Positions 1-6,865 are shown, counted from the stretch's first letter. The stretch: DNA of 8,325 nucleotides from Collinsella aerofaciens (GCA_030841765.1 JAUUSS010000098.1:1-8325), one strand, 5' to 3'. A program made the numbers and translations. Notes: generated by a model from the letters alone, not told the origin.

Positions 1-1134
1 ACCTATCCAGCCGCCGAGCGCCGCACCGATGCCAAACAGGGGCGTGACCTCGCCGCCTTGGAAGCCCGCGCCCAGGGTAAGCGCTGTGACGACCAACTTG
101 ATGGCTGCGTCCGCCAGGGTGGTGTTGCCGGCAAATCCGGCGCCGGAAAGCCACGTGGAAAGGCCGGCGTAGTTCCAGGCGTCGAGGAGGGCATAGGCGG
201 CCAAAACCACGAGTGCGCCGATGAGTGCGCGAACGAGGTAATTGGTGATAAAGCGACCGTAGAGGCTCTTGACGGTTCGAACCGACCAGGCAAAGAGGCG
301 TGCCGTCAGACCGAAGATAATTGCGCTGATAACAACGATGACGACCGTTTTGGGCGTCATAGCGGGAACGCTGGCGATGACATTCGCCTCGTACTCGGTA
401 CCTAGGGCGAGTGATGTAAAGTAGCCGGTAAACGAGGCGACCAGGCAGTAGATGCCCGCGGTGTAGTCGATCTTGCCGATAAAGCACATCTCCATGCCAA
501 AGAAAGCCCCGGCAAGGGGCGAGCCGAATACGGCGCCAAAGGCCGACGAGATGCCGGCGAGCATGAGGTCGTGGTGGTCATGCTTTTTGAGGTGGGCGAG
601 GCTCGAGATGTTGCTGGCGATGGTGCCGCCAATCTGCACCGCAGCTCCCTCGCGACCGGCCGATCCGCCCGTTAGGTGCGTGAGCGTGGAGCAGACGAAG
701 GTGAGGACGGCCATGCGCATATGGATGAGGCGGGTGCCCAGAGCGGAGTCGATGACCAGGTTGTTACCGCGTTTGGCGGCGAGACCGTGGTTTTTGTACA
801 CCCATGCGGTGACAACGCCCACAACGGGAAGCAGCGCGTAAATCCACGCATGCTGCTCGCGATAGTCGGTCGCGATATTCAACGAGGCCAAAAACGCCCA
901 AGCGGCAACGCCCATGGCGAGCGAGACGATGACGACGAGTGCGAGCAACTTGGCGCTCGCGAGTAGGTTGCGGGCGTTGCGGCGCGTGTCGGCAGCCAAG
1001 AGATGCTCAGAGCGGGTGAGCTGATGCCTGCCTGCCGCGATGACGTCGTTCAGAGAGAAAAAACCGCCTTCGTCGAGCGGCTGGGAATGATCCTGCGCTT
1101 CGTTTGCGCTTTCGGGTTTGTCGTTATGAGCCAT
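1..1134 (-). CDS. CLC-family anion transporter, possible fluoride/proton antiporter (CLC-F-like), partial
   Basis: This integral membrane protein belongs to the CLC chloride channel/antiporter family. The frame is open from ATG at 1134 down to base 1 (378 residues) and runs off the window, so the C-terminal helices are missing. A charged cytoplasmic N-terminus of about 60 residues precedes the first membrane segment (about 61-83). Family motifs seen are GNNLVID at 123-129, where classical chloride CLCs have GSGIP; GREGAAVQIG at 160-169 with the gating glutamate E162; and GFQGGEVTPLF at 357-367. GNN in the first motif and GGEVTP in the third resemble, from memory, the fluoride-exporting CLC-F branch, but the ion is not proven and no fluoride riboswitch is visible upstream. 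The start is supported by AGAGGA a few bases upstream. It is transcribed divergently from moeA. Confidence 0.9.
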   Translation of the reverse strand, partial: MAHNDKPESANEAQDHSQPLDEGGFFSLNDVIAAGRHQLTRSEHLLAADTRRNARNLLASAKLLALVVIVSLAMGVAAWAFLASLNIATDYREQHAWIYALLPVVGVVTAWVYKNHGLAAKRGNNLVIDSALGTRLIHMRMAVLTFVCSTLTHLTGGSAGREGAAVQIGGTIASNISSLAHLKKHDHHDLMLAGISSAFGAVFGSPLAGAFFGMEMCFIGKIDYTAGIYCLVASFTGYFTSLALGTEYEANVIASVPAMTPKTVVIVVISAIIFGLTARLFAWSVRTVKSLYGRFITNYLVRALIGALVVLAAYALLDAWNYAGLSTWLSGAGFAGNTTLADAAIKLVVTALTLGAGFQGGEVTPLFGIGAALGGWIG

Positions 1135-1163
1135 ACGTTCCTCTTTTAGGTTGCAACGCAAGC

Positions 1164-1169
1164 ATTATA
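1164..1169 (-). promoter_or_regulatory. -10 box for the CLC transporter gene
   Basis: On the minus strand this reads TATAAT, a perfect match to the housekeeping -10 consensus. Transcription would start near 1157, giving a leader of only about 23 nt before the ATG at 1134. I see no good -35 hexamer at 16-18 bp. A second minus-strand TATAAT lies at 1280-1285, overlapping the moeA -10 box. If used, that one would give a leader of about 140 nt containing the 1219-1257 inverted repeat. Confidence 0.4.
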
Positions 1170-1218
1170 AAACGCGGTAAGCGCGACGAGCCGGTGGGTT
1201 GGTTTCCATTCTGTTTCG

Positions 1219-1257
1219 CGGCCTGCAACTGACAGGTGTATTTGCGGGTGCAGGCCG
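1219..1257. repeat. Perfect 9-bp inverted repeat between divergent genes
   Basis: Arms CGGCCTGCA (1219-1227) and TGCAGGCCG (1249-1257) are perfectly complementary and separated by 21 bp. The repeat sits between the divergent CLC and moeA genes, upstream of the -10 candidates on both sides. Arm centres are 30 bp apart, close to three helical turns, which would suit two protein-binding half-sites on one DNA face. It could instead form an RNA hairpin if the distal minus-strand promoter is used. There is no T-run after it on either strand, so it is not a terminator. Function is inferred only. Confidence 0.5.
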
Positions 1258-1281
1258 AGTCGCGGTCGTGCGTCGGGGGAT

Positions 1282-1287
1282 TATACT
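1282..1287 (+). promoter_or_regulatory. -10 box for moeA-mog
   Basis: TATACT matches the -10 consensus at five of six positions. Transcription would start near 1294 and give a leader of about 50 nt. No convincing -35 hexamer is present, which suggests an activator or an alternative promoter. The leader carries a 6-bp GC-rich hairpin (CGGCGC at 1306-1311 with GCGCCG at 1321-1326, 9-nt loop) that ends 7 nt before the SD AAGAGG (1334-1339). The leader is too short for the known molybdenum-cofactor riboswitch class. Confidence 0.4.
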
Positions 1288-1344
1288 GAGACAAGCATAA
1301 AGAATCGGCGCCCCTGTTGTGCGCCGTGGCATTAAGAGGTGCAT

Positions 1345-2607
1345 ATGGCAGAGAAACTCATTCCGCTGGAGGACGCGCAGTCGATTGTTCTGTCGCACGT
1401 TGCTCCGACCGATCTCGTCGAGATTCCCGTGTGGCAGGCCGCCGGTCTTCCTTTGGCCGAGGACGCGGTGGCCGATATCGACATCTCGCCGTTTGCCAAC
1501 AGCGCCATGGACGGGTATGCCGTGCGCTCGGCGGACTTGGCGCAGGCATCTGGCGAGGCGCCGGTGACGCTCGATGTTATCGGACATGAGGCCGCGGGTC
1601 ATGTGTTTGGGGACGCAATCGGCGCGGGCGAGACGGTCCGCATCATGGCGGGCGCGCCGGTGCCCGAGGGTGCCGATGCCGTGGTGAAGTACGAGATCGT
1701 CGATGTGCTCGACGGTGACGGCAACGAGGGCTCGCGTGTGAGGTTTTTGGCGCCGGCCAAGGTGGGGAAGAACGTTCGCTCTGCCGCCGAGGAGGCCCAT
1801 GCCGGCGAAGTCGTGATGCGTGCTGGCGAGGTTGTGACTCCGGCCGGCGCCGGCCTGCTGGCAAGCGCCGGTTACGCGAGCGTGAAGGTCCATGCCGCTC
1901 CGCGCGTGGGCATTATCTCGCTGGGCACGGAGCTGGTCGCGCCGGGTGAGCTGCCGGCGCGCGGGCAGATTCGCGACTCCAACTCCTCGGCGCTGATGGC
2001 CGAGGCGCTCGATGCCGGAGCCGAGCCCGTGTTCTACGGTATTGCGCCCGACGATGAGCAGGCGATTGGCGAGCTGGTGCATCGCGCCACGCGAGAGTGC
2101 GATTTTGTCATTACGAGCGGCGGCGCCTCGGCGGGCGATTACGACTACGTGACGGCGCTCGTCCGGCGCGAGGGCGTGGTGCTGTTCGATCGCATCTCGA
2201 TGCGTCCGGGCAAGGCCATCACGTTTGGCTTGCTCGGGGGCAAGCCCTACCTAGGGCTTTCAGGCAATCCGGCCGCGGCGTATGTGGGCTTTGAGATGCT
2301 CGCCCGTCCGGCGATTCGCAAGATGCGCGGCTTTGCCGAGGGCGTGCGTCCCGTGCAGCAGGCGACGCTCACGCACGGCGTGAAAAAGCGCCAGGACCGA
2401 CGCTTCTTCGATCGCGCCACGGTTTTGCGCGACCCCGAGACCAGTGAGCTGTTGGTGACCGAGGCCAAGACGCAGAATTCGGCTCTGCTCGGCACGATGC
2501 AGCGGTCCAACTGCCTGCTGCGTATTGACGAAGGACCGTGCGAGCTCAAGGCGGGCGACGTCGTGGATGTCGTGCGTGTCGACCTGCCCGAGGGCACGGT
2601 GTTGTAG
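1345..2607 (+). CDS. moeA: Molybdopterin molybdenumtransferase MoeA
   Basis: MoeA inserts molybdate into adenylylated molybdopterin, completing molybdenum cofactor in the cytoplasm. The 420-residue length is normal. Family landmarks are NSAMDGYAV with D56, RIMAGAPVPEGADAVV at 99-114, GTEL at 194-197 with E196, DSN at 211-213, the SGGASAGDYDYV stretch from 258, RPGK at 287-290 and GLSGNP at 304-309, followed by a C-terminal beta domain. ATG 1345 is preferred over the in-frame GTG 1339 because AAGAGG (1334-1339) lies 5 nt before the ATG and overlaps the GTG. Compared with E. coli MoeA as I remember it, several conserved positions differ: T100 is A102, D142 is E150, D187 is T195 and P298 is S306, while D59, E188, D228 and D259 are retained. 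The next gene follows after 10 nt. A tungsten-specific or otherwise divergent MoeA is possible. Confidence 0.93.
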   Translation: MAEKLIPLEDAQSIVLSHVAPTDLVEIPVWQAAGLPLAEDAVADIDISPFANSAMDGYAVRSADLAQASGEAPVTLDVIGHEAAGHVFGDAIGAGETVRIMAGAPVPEGADAVVKYEIVDVLDGDGNEGSRVRFLAPAKVGKNVRSAAEEAHAGEVVMRAGEVVTPAGAGLLASAGYASVKVHAAPRVGIISLGTELVAPGELPARGQIRDSNSSALMAEALDAGAEPVFYGIAPDDEQAIGELVHRATRECDFVITSGGASAGDYDYVTALVRREGVVLFDRISMRPGKAITFGLLGGKPYLGLSGNPAAAYVGFEMLARPAIRKMRGFAEGVRPVQQATLTHGVKKRQDRRFFDRATVLRDPETSELLVTEAKTQNSALLGTMQRSNCLLRIDEGPCELKAGDVVDVVRVDLPEGTVL

Positions 2608-2617
2608 GAGGAAGACT

Positions 2618-3097
2618 ATGGAGTTGAAGATTTCGATCGTGACGTGCTCGGATACGCGCGATCTTGCTCAGGACGAGGCTGGAGCCGCACTCGAGGAACT
2701 TATCGAGGCGCAGGGCTGGACGGTCGTCTCACATGTGGTCGTGCGCGACGACGCCAGCGAGATCGGTGATGCCATTGTGGAAGCTGCCGATGAGTGCCGC
2801 GCCAACGTCGTCCTCACCTGTGGCGGCACGGGACTTTCGATGCGCGACGTGACGCCCGAGGCGACGCGTGCCGTCTGCGACCGCGATGTGCCGGGTATTG
2901 CAGAGGCAATCCGTGCGTACTCCATGACCAAGACACGCCGCGCTATGCTCTCGCGCGCCGTGTGCATGCAGCGTGGGCATACGCTTGTCATCAACTTTCC
3001 GGGATCCACGAAAGCGGCCCGCGAAAGCTGGGAGGCCGTGAGCGATCAGCTGGAGCATGCGGCCCAAATGACGGCGGGCGGCGGACATACCAAATAA
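2618..3097 (+). CDS. mog: Molybdopterin adenylyltransferase, MogA/MoaB family
   Basis: This cytoplasmic protein of 159 residues belongs to the MogA/MoaB family, which transfers AMP from ATP to molybdopterin to give the MoeA substrate. It has the single Rossmann-like MPT-binding domain: CGGTGLSMRDVTPEAT at 68-83 with D77 matching the essential aspartate of MogA, D44/D45 at the position of the second acidic residue, PGIAEAIRA at 92-100, AMLSRAV at 109-115 and FPGSTKA at 127-133. The RDVTPEAT block is MogA-like, whereas the PGSTKA ending is MoaB-like, so the symbol is tentative. AGGAGG (2606-2611), 6 nt before the ATG, overlaps the TAG of moeA, so the two genes are almost certainly co-transcribed and probably translationally coupled. 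A probable terminator follows. Confidence 0.88.
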   Translation: MELKISIVTCSDTRDLAQDEAGAALEELIEAQGWTVVSHVVVRDDASEIGDAIVEAADECRANVVLTCGGTGLSMRDVTPEATRAVCDRDVPGIAEAIRAYSMTKTRRAMLSRAVCMQRGHTLVINFPGSTKAARESWEAVSDQLEHAAQMTAGGGHTK

Positions 3098-3110
3098 GCG
3101 GTTTACCTGC

Positions 3111-3147
3111 GGCGGGGCGACCTGAACGGCTGCTCCGCCTTTGTTTT
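3111..3147 (+). terminator. Probable Rho-independent terminator after mog
   Basis: GGCGGGG (3111-3117) pairs with CTCCGCC (3133-3139) through seven pairs including one G-U. The stem can extend by C3118-G3132 and G3119-U3131, and TTTGTTTT (3140-3147) follows immediately. It lies 13 nt after the mog stop. The loop is somewhat long (about 11-15 nt), so termination may be incomplete. It separates moeA-mog from modABC. Confidence 0.55.
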
Positions 3148-3187
3148 CCGCCGAAGCGACGCCGAGGTGCACGGCAACTCGAAACTA

Positions 3188-3205
3188 TATTCTCTAGCGA
3201 GAATA
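3188..3205. promoter_or_regulatory. Palindrome upstream of modA, candidate operator
   Basis: TATTCTC (3188-3194) and GAGAATA (3199-3205) form a perfect 7-bp inverted repeat with a 4-bp spacer (TAGC), inside an AT-rich patch that stands out from the GC-rich surroundings. It is centred about 50 bp upstream of the predicted modA transcription start, a usual place for an activator or an upstream repressor site. A molybdate-responsive regulator is an obvious candidate, but the sequence does not clearly match the E. coli ModE site as I remember it. Confidence 0.5.
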
Positions 3206-3234
3206 ATTTCTCATTATCATTATTCGCGCGGAAG

Positions 3235-3240
3235 TATAAT
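3235..3240 (+). promoter_or_regulatory. -10 box for modABC
   Basis: TATAAT is a perfect -10 consensus 61 bp before the modA ATG, placing the start of transcription near 3247. The best -35 candidates are poor: CATTAT at 3212-3217 with a 17-bp spacer, or TTATCA at 3214-3219 with 15 bp. This fits a promoter that needs an activator. Confidence 0.55.
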
Positions 3241-3300
3241 CTAGTAACAGAATCAAGCCTGCGGCGGGGTGCCAGGGCATAGCGTTCGAAAGGGTTGAAT

Positions 3301-4176
3301 ATGTTCGATATGGTTTCACGCCGCGGTTTTGTCTCGCTTTCTGCTGCCGCTGCCGCCGGCCTTGGCCTTGCCGGCTGCTCGGGCAACAAGACGTCCGAGC
3401 CCGCTGGTTCCGATGCCGGCTCCGTCAAGTCTTCCTCTAAGAAGAAGGCTGTCGAGCTGCAGGTCTTTGCCGCCAACTCGCTCGAGAAGGCCCTGCCCGA
3501 GGTTCAGGAGTTCTACACCGAGCAGACCGGCACCACGTTTGCCGACACGCAGTTTAAGGCGTCTGGCGACCTCGTCGAGCAGATGCGCGCCGGTGCCACG
3601 GCCGACGTGCTCATCACCGCTTCCAAGGGCACCATGGATGACGCTGAGACCGCCGAGCTCGTCGACGCCGGCACCCGTGAGGACATGTTCGTCAACGACC
3701 TCGTGATCATTCGCGCTGAGGGCTCCGACACCAAGGTCGAGGCCATCGCCGACGTCGCGAATCTGGACGGCAAGATTGCCATCGGCGACGCCAAGACCGT
3801 TCCCGCCGGAAAGTACGCCAACCAGGCTCTGGCCTCCGTGGGCCTCTACACTGGCACCGAGGGCGACGACGGCGAGTATACTCCCGAGATCGCCGACAAG
3901 GTCGCGCTGGCCGATAAAGTGGGCACCGCAGCTGCCTATGTGTCCACAGGCGACTGCGTGGCCGGTTTTGTCTACAGCTCCGACATCTTCCGCTACGACG
4001 GCATCGAGGAGGCCTTTGTGTGCCCCGAGGATTCGCACAAGCCCATTGTGTATCCGGGCGCTGTTGCCGAGAGCTCCGAACATGCCGACGAAGCCAAGGC
4101 GTTCATCGATTTCTGCCTGACCAACAAGAAGGCTCAGAAGATTTGGGCTAAGTACGGCTTTGAGCTTTCCGCGTAG
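3301..4176 (+). CDS. modA: Molybdate ABC transporter substrate-binding lipoprotein ModA
   Basis: ModA captures molybdate (often also tungstate) outside the membrane and delivers it to ModB. The protein has 291 residues. Its N-terminus is a lipoprotein signal with a twin-arginine pattern: SRRGFVSL at 6-13, an alanine-rich core and a lipobox ending at C26, so it is probably exported folded by Tat and lipid-anchored. A Ser/Lys-rich linker (about 27-50) precedes the binding domain. Oxyanion-binding elements match the family: AANSL with S60, KASGD with S88, the IAIGDAKTVPAGKYA block and the FVYSSD segment with a conserved-position tyrosine. ATG 3301 is chosen over the in-frame TTG 3295 because AAAGGG (3289-3294) is 6 nt upstream of the ATG and directly abuts the TTG. 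It is the first gene of modABC. Confidence 0.93.
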   Translation: MFDMVSRRGFVSLSAAAAAGLGLAGCSGNKTSEPAGSDAGSVKSSSKKKAVELQVFAANSLEKALPEVQEFYTEQTGTTFADTQFKASGDLVEQMRAGATADVLITASKGTMDDAETAELVDAGTREDMFVNDLVIIRAEGSDTKVEAIADVANLDGKIAIGDAKTVPAGKYANQALASVGLYTGTEGDDGEYTPEIADKVALADKVGTAAAYVSTGDCVAGFVYSSDIFRYDGIEEAFVCPEDSHKPIVYPGAVAESSEHADEAKAFIDFCLTNKKAQKIWAKYGFELSA

Positions 4177-4244
4177 TGCGGCTTGGCGCGATAATTCCAT
4201 CGTTTTGTGTTTCACTCCGTCCTTGTATTCGCTTGGAGCTTTTC

Positions 4245-5687
4245 GTGCTTAATAGATTCCGCATGCTTGTCGCCTGTGCTTTGACCTTGACGCTTTGCTG
4301 GGTGCCGGGATTTGCGTTTGCTGGGGACGCTGAGGACGGGGCCCAGGTTGCTGCGACCGCTCATGGGCTTTCCTATGGGATCGAGGGTTTTGAGCGGCTG
4401 GCCAAGGGGACTGCTCGTGCCATGGAGGGCCAGCCTGAGGGCTACCGGTTTCCCGTTGACGAGGACGTGGACCTTGTAGTGGCGCCTGCTGCCGATCGCG
4501 TTGTGGTGTGGATATCGCCCAAGGCGGTCGAGAAGTATGGATTGGATCCGCAGGATAACGAGTGCGTATCGGGTCTCAAGGCCCTCGTCTGTAAGCTCGA
4601 CAGCGCAAACTGCATGGGAGGTGCGCAGCTAGGGGACGTGGATCTTCCTTGGTATGTCACGGCGGAAACAACGTTTGATGCCGGCGGGTATACCTATGGC
4701 TTTGACGAGCGCGGTGCGGATGGGGACCGCTATGTGGTGATTGCATCAGCCTCGGGTGATGCCAAGGGCGGCGCGCGTTGGCTTGATAGCGCTCAAATGG
4801 TAGAAGCATCGTCTGTCGTGTTGCGGCATGAGCAAGGGCCCTTGACCTCTCTGGTCTCCTTTTTGGGCGACATCGACTATCGCCCGTTTTGGGTGTCCAT
4901 TAAAACGAGCGGCCTTGCCCTGGTGATCTCCCTTGCGCTGGGCCTGTTCGCCGCGTGGAAGACTATGGGTACCTCGAGTCGCATCAAGGGCCTGCTCGAC
5001 TCGGTCTTTACCATCCCCATGGTGTTGCCGCCCACGGTCTGCGGCTTTTTGCTGCTTATGCTGTTTGGTCGCTCGACCGGGGTGGGCCAGTGGCTGATTG
5101 CGCACGGCGTCTCGATTGTCTTTACGTGGCCGGCGGCGGTGATCTCTGCCGTGGTGGTATCGTTCCCCCTGGTCTACCGTACGGCGCTCGGCGCCTTTGA
5201 GAGCCTCGACACGCAGATGCTTGACGCCGCGCGAACCCTGGGATGGTCCGAGCGTCGCATCTTTGCCAAGCTTATGATGCCGCTTGGGTGGCCTTCTATT
5301 GCTGCTGGTACGGTCCTCGCCTTTGCCCGCGCGATGGGAGAGTTTGGCTGCACGCTGTTCTTTGCGGGCAACTACGCCGGCATTACGCAGACCATCCCCA
5401 TCGCCATCTATTTTGAGTGGATGGGCGGCAATACGTCGGTCGCGCTCTTCTGGGTCGTGGTCGTAATTGCGTTCAGCTTCCTGGTCATCCTGTTCATTAA
5501 CATGTACACCGCCCATTCGCAAAAGTATCGCGAGCGGGGCCTTTCCCATGCGGGGCGCAAGCAGGCCAAAGACCTCGCCGGACAGGGTGATTCGCTCGAC
5601 CCGGCGGGCGGCGATGCCCTGCGAATCGATCGCGAGGCGCTGGCCGAGCTTATGCGCGATGACGCGGTCGCGAAGGGAGGTCGATAG
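4245..5687 (+). CDS. modB: Molybdate ABC transporter permease ModB with an extra secreted N-terminal domain
   Basis: ModB is the membrane channel of the molybdate importer. The C-terminal half (about 215-460 of 480) is a normal permease: membrane segments near 217-238 and 250-275, the ModC-docking EAA loop around 317-337 (AFESLDTQMLDAARTLGW), then the FARAMGEFG stretch and the TQTIPIAIY stretch typical of ModB, and a last segment rich in Val/Ile/Phe. Unusually, it is preceded by a signal-peptide-like segment (residues 1-26, ending AFA before GDAEDG) and an approximately 170-residue soluble domain that I do not recognise, with cysteines C107, C116 and C123. A hydrophilic tail of about 55-60 residues follows the last membrane segment. 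Typical ModB is about 220-230 residues. GTG 4245 is chosen because GGAG (4235-4238) is 6 nt upstream and a signal peptide begins there; a GTG at 4176 would add 23 residues without an SD. Confidence 0.9.
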   Translation: MLNRFRMLVACALTLTLCWVPGFAFAGDAEDGAQVAATAHGLSYGIEGFERLAKGTARAMEGQPEGYRFPVDEDVDLVVAPAADRVVVWISPKAVEKYGLDPQDNECVSGLKALVCKLDSANCMGGAQLGDVDLPWYVTAETTFDAGGYTYGFDERGADGDRYVVIASASGDAKGGARWLDSAQMVEASSVVLRHEQGPLTSLVSFLGDIDYRPFWVSIKTSGLALVISLALGLFAAWKTMGTSSRIKGLLDSVFTIPMVLPPTVCGFLLLMLFGRSTGVGQWLIAHGVSIVFTWPAAVISAVVVSFPLVYRTALGAFESLDTQMLDAARTLGWSERRIFAKLMMPLGWPSIAAGTVLAFARAMGEFGCTLFFAGNYAGITQTIPIAIYFEWMGGNTSVALFWVVVVIAFSFLVILFINMYTAHSQKYRERGLSHAGRKQAKDLAGQGDSLDPAGGDALRIDREALAELMRDDAVAKGGR

Positions 5688-5690
5688 GCC

Positions 5691-6761
5691 ATGTCGCTCG
5701 TTCTGGATATCAAAAAGCGCTATCCCGGGTTTATGCTCGACATGCAGCTTGAGGCCGGCGAGGAGCGCGTGGCGCTGCTGGGTGCCTCGGGTTGTGGCAA
5801 GAGCTGTACGCTGCGCTGCATTGCCGGCGTGGAGACGCCCGACGAGGGCGAGATCGTCGTCAACGGTGTGACCTTTTTTGACTCGTCGGCGGGCATCAAC
5901 CTGTCGCCCCAGGAGCGCAAATGCGCCCTGCTGTTCCAAAACTATCAGCTCTTTCCCAACATGACGGTGGCCGATAACGTATGCGCCGGTGTAAAGGATG
6001 CGGGCGACGCCGTGGCGCGCAAAAGGCTGGCCGAGCGCTATCTGGGCATTTTCGGTCTAGCCGATTTTGCCGACCGCTACCCCGCGCGACTCTCGGGCGG
6101 GCAGCAGCAACGCGTGGCGCTTGCCCGTATGGTGGCGGCGCATCCGGGCATTTTTATGTTCGACGAGCCCATGAGCGCGCTCGATTCCTATCTTAAGAGC
6201 GCGCTCGAGCAGAACATGCTCGACCTGTTCGACGTGTGCAACCGCACCGTGATCTATGTGAGCCACGACATCGATGAAGCGTGCCGCCTCTGCCAGCGCA
6301 TCTGCGTGATGCACGACGGGCATGTTGAGGAGATCGGCTCCATCGAGGACGTGGTCCGTCGTCCGCAGACGCTGGCGGCGCTGCGCCTGACGGGGTGCAA
6401 GAACACAAGCCGGGCGCGCAAGATCGGGCCTCAGGAAGTTGAAGCCCTGGACTGGGGCATGACCTTTAACGTGGGTCGCGAGGTTCCCGATAATGTGGCG
6501 TACCTGGGCATTCGCGCAAGCTACTTCCATGTTGACAATCGCGCGGAGCGGGGTCGCAACAGCTATGATTTGCACGTGGCCCGAGTGAGCGATTCGCGCT
6601 TTGAGCGCCTGGTGCTGCTGGACGTGCCGCGTGCTGATGCGCCCACGCGTCTGCAGTGGAAGGTCAACAAGGTGGGCATGCCTGTCGACGAGCTGCCGCA
6701 AGCAGGCGAGACGCTGCGCATGCATTTTGATGCCAGCAGGATCCATTTGGTTTGTCGATAG
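5691..6761 (+). CDS. modC: Molybdate ABC transporter ATP-binding protein ModC
   Basis: ModC is the cytoplasmic ATPase that powers molybdate import through ModB. It has 356 residues, the usual ModC length. The ABC domain is intact: Walker A GASGCGKS at 31-38, Q-loop in the LLFQNYQLFPNMTV stretch, signature LSGGQQQR at 134-141, Walker B IFMFDEP at 154-160 with catalytic E159, and switch histidine H192 in SHD. After TGCKNTSRAR a C-terminal region of about 115 residues, containing LGIRASYFHV, corresponds to the MOBE (oxyanion-sensing) domain of ModC and identifies it against other importer ATPases. It begins 3 nt after the modB stop. GGGAGG (5675-5680) at the end of modB is its SD, 10 nt before the ATG, so the genes are coupled. 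A short terminator follows. Confidence 0.93.
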   Translation: MSLVLDIKKRYPGFMLDMQLEAGEERVALLGASGCGKSCTLRCIAGVETPDEGEIVVNGVTFFDSSAGINLSPQERKCALLFQNYQLFPNMTVADNVCAGVKDAGDAVARKRLAERYLGIFGLADFADRYPARLSGGQQQRVALARMVAAHPGIFMFDEPMSALDSYLKSALEQNMLDLFDVCNRTVIYVSHDIDEACRLCQRICVMHDGHVEEIGSIEDVVRRPQTLAALRLTGCKNTSRARKIGPQEVEALDWGMTFNVGREVPDNVAYLGIRASYFHVDNRAERGRNSYDLHVARVSDSRFERLVLLDVPRADAPTRLQWKVNKVGMPVDELPQAGETLRMHFDASRIHLVCR

Positions 6762-6786
6762 CGTCGGGTAATGCTGTCGGGGATAT

Positions 6787-6808
6787 AAGCCTCGGTGGCT
6801 TTGTTTTT
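6787..6808 (+). terminator. Probable terminator after modC
   Basis: AAGCC (6787-6791) and GGCTT (6797-6801) form a 5-bp stem with a 5-nt loop, followed by a T-rich run ending at 6808 with a single G interruption. It lies 25 nt after the modC stop. The stem is short, so read-through is possible, but place and form fit the end of modABC. Confidence 0.45.
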
Positions 6809-6865
6809 GCCGTTCGCCAAATGAGGGATGACAAACTCTTATCAATCAAGATAATAATTTATTAA

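Noticed and set aside
1135..1344. Fluoride or molybdenum-cofactor riboswitch in the divergent spacer
   Set aside because: I found no conserved fluoride-aptamer elements on the minus strand, and the plus-strand leader of about 50 nt is too short for the molybdenum-cofactor class. A covariance-model scan would settle it.
1165..2082. Long open frame on the minus strand opposite moeA
   Set aside because: Its product has no recognisable family and it lies opposite a clear MoeA gene. Such frames are common shadows in GC-rich coding DNA.
3316..4215. 299-codon minus-strand frame opposite modA
   Set aside because: The product is a low-complexity Gly/Leu/Val-rich mirror of modA codons with no domain, while modA itself is unmistakable.
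4176..4244. Upstream GTG start for modB overlapping the modA stop
   Set aside because: There is no SD before it, and the added 23 residues would bury the signal peptide. The GTG at 4245 has GGAG at good spacing.
4746..5939. 397-codon minus-strand frame opposite modB and modC
   Set aside because: The product is rich in Arg, His and Gly, lacks any motif, and spans the junction of two well-supported genes on the other strand.
6057..6845. 262-codon minus-strand frame opposite modC
   Set aside because: It begins in the intergenic region and mirrors modC. It has no motif or credible SD.
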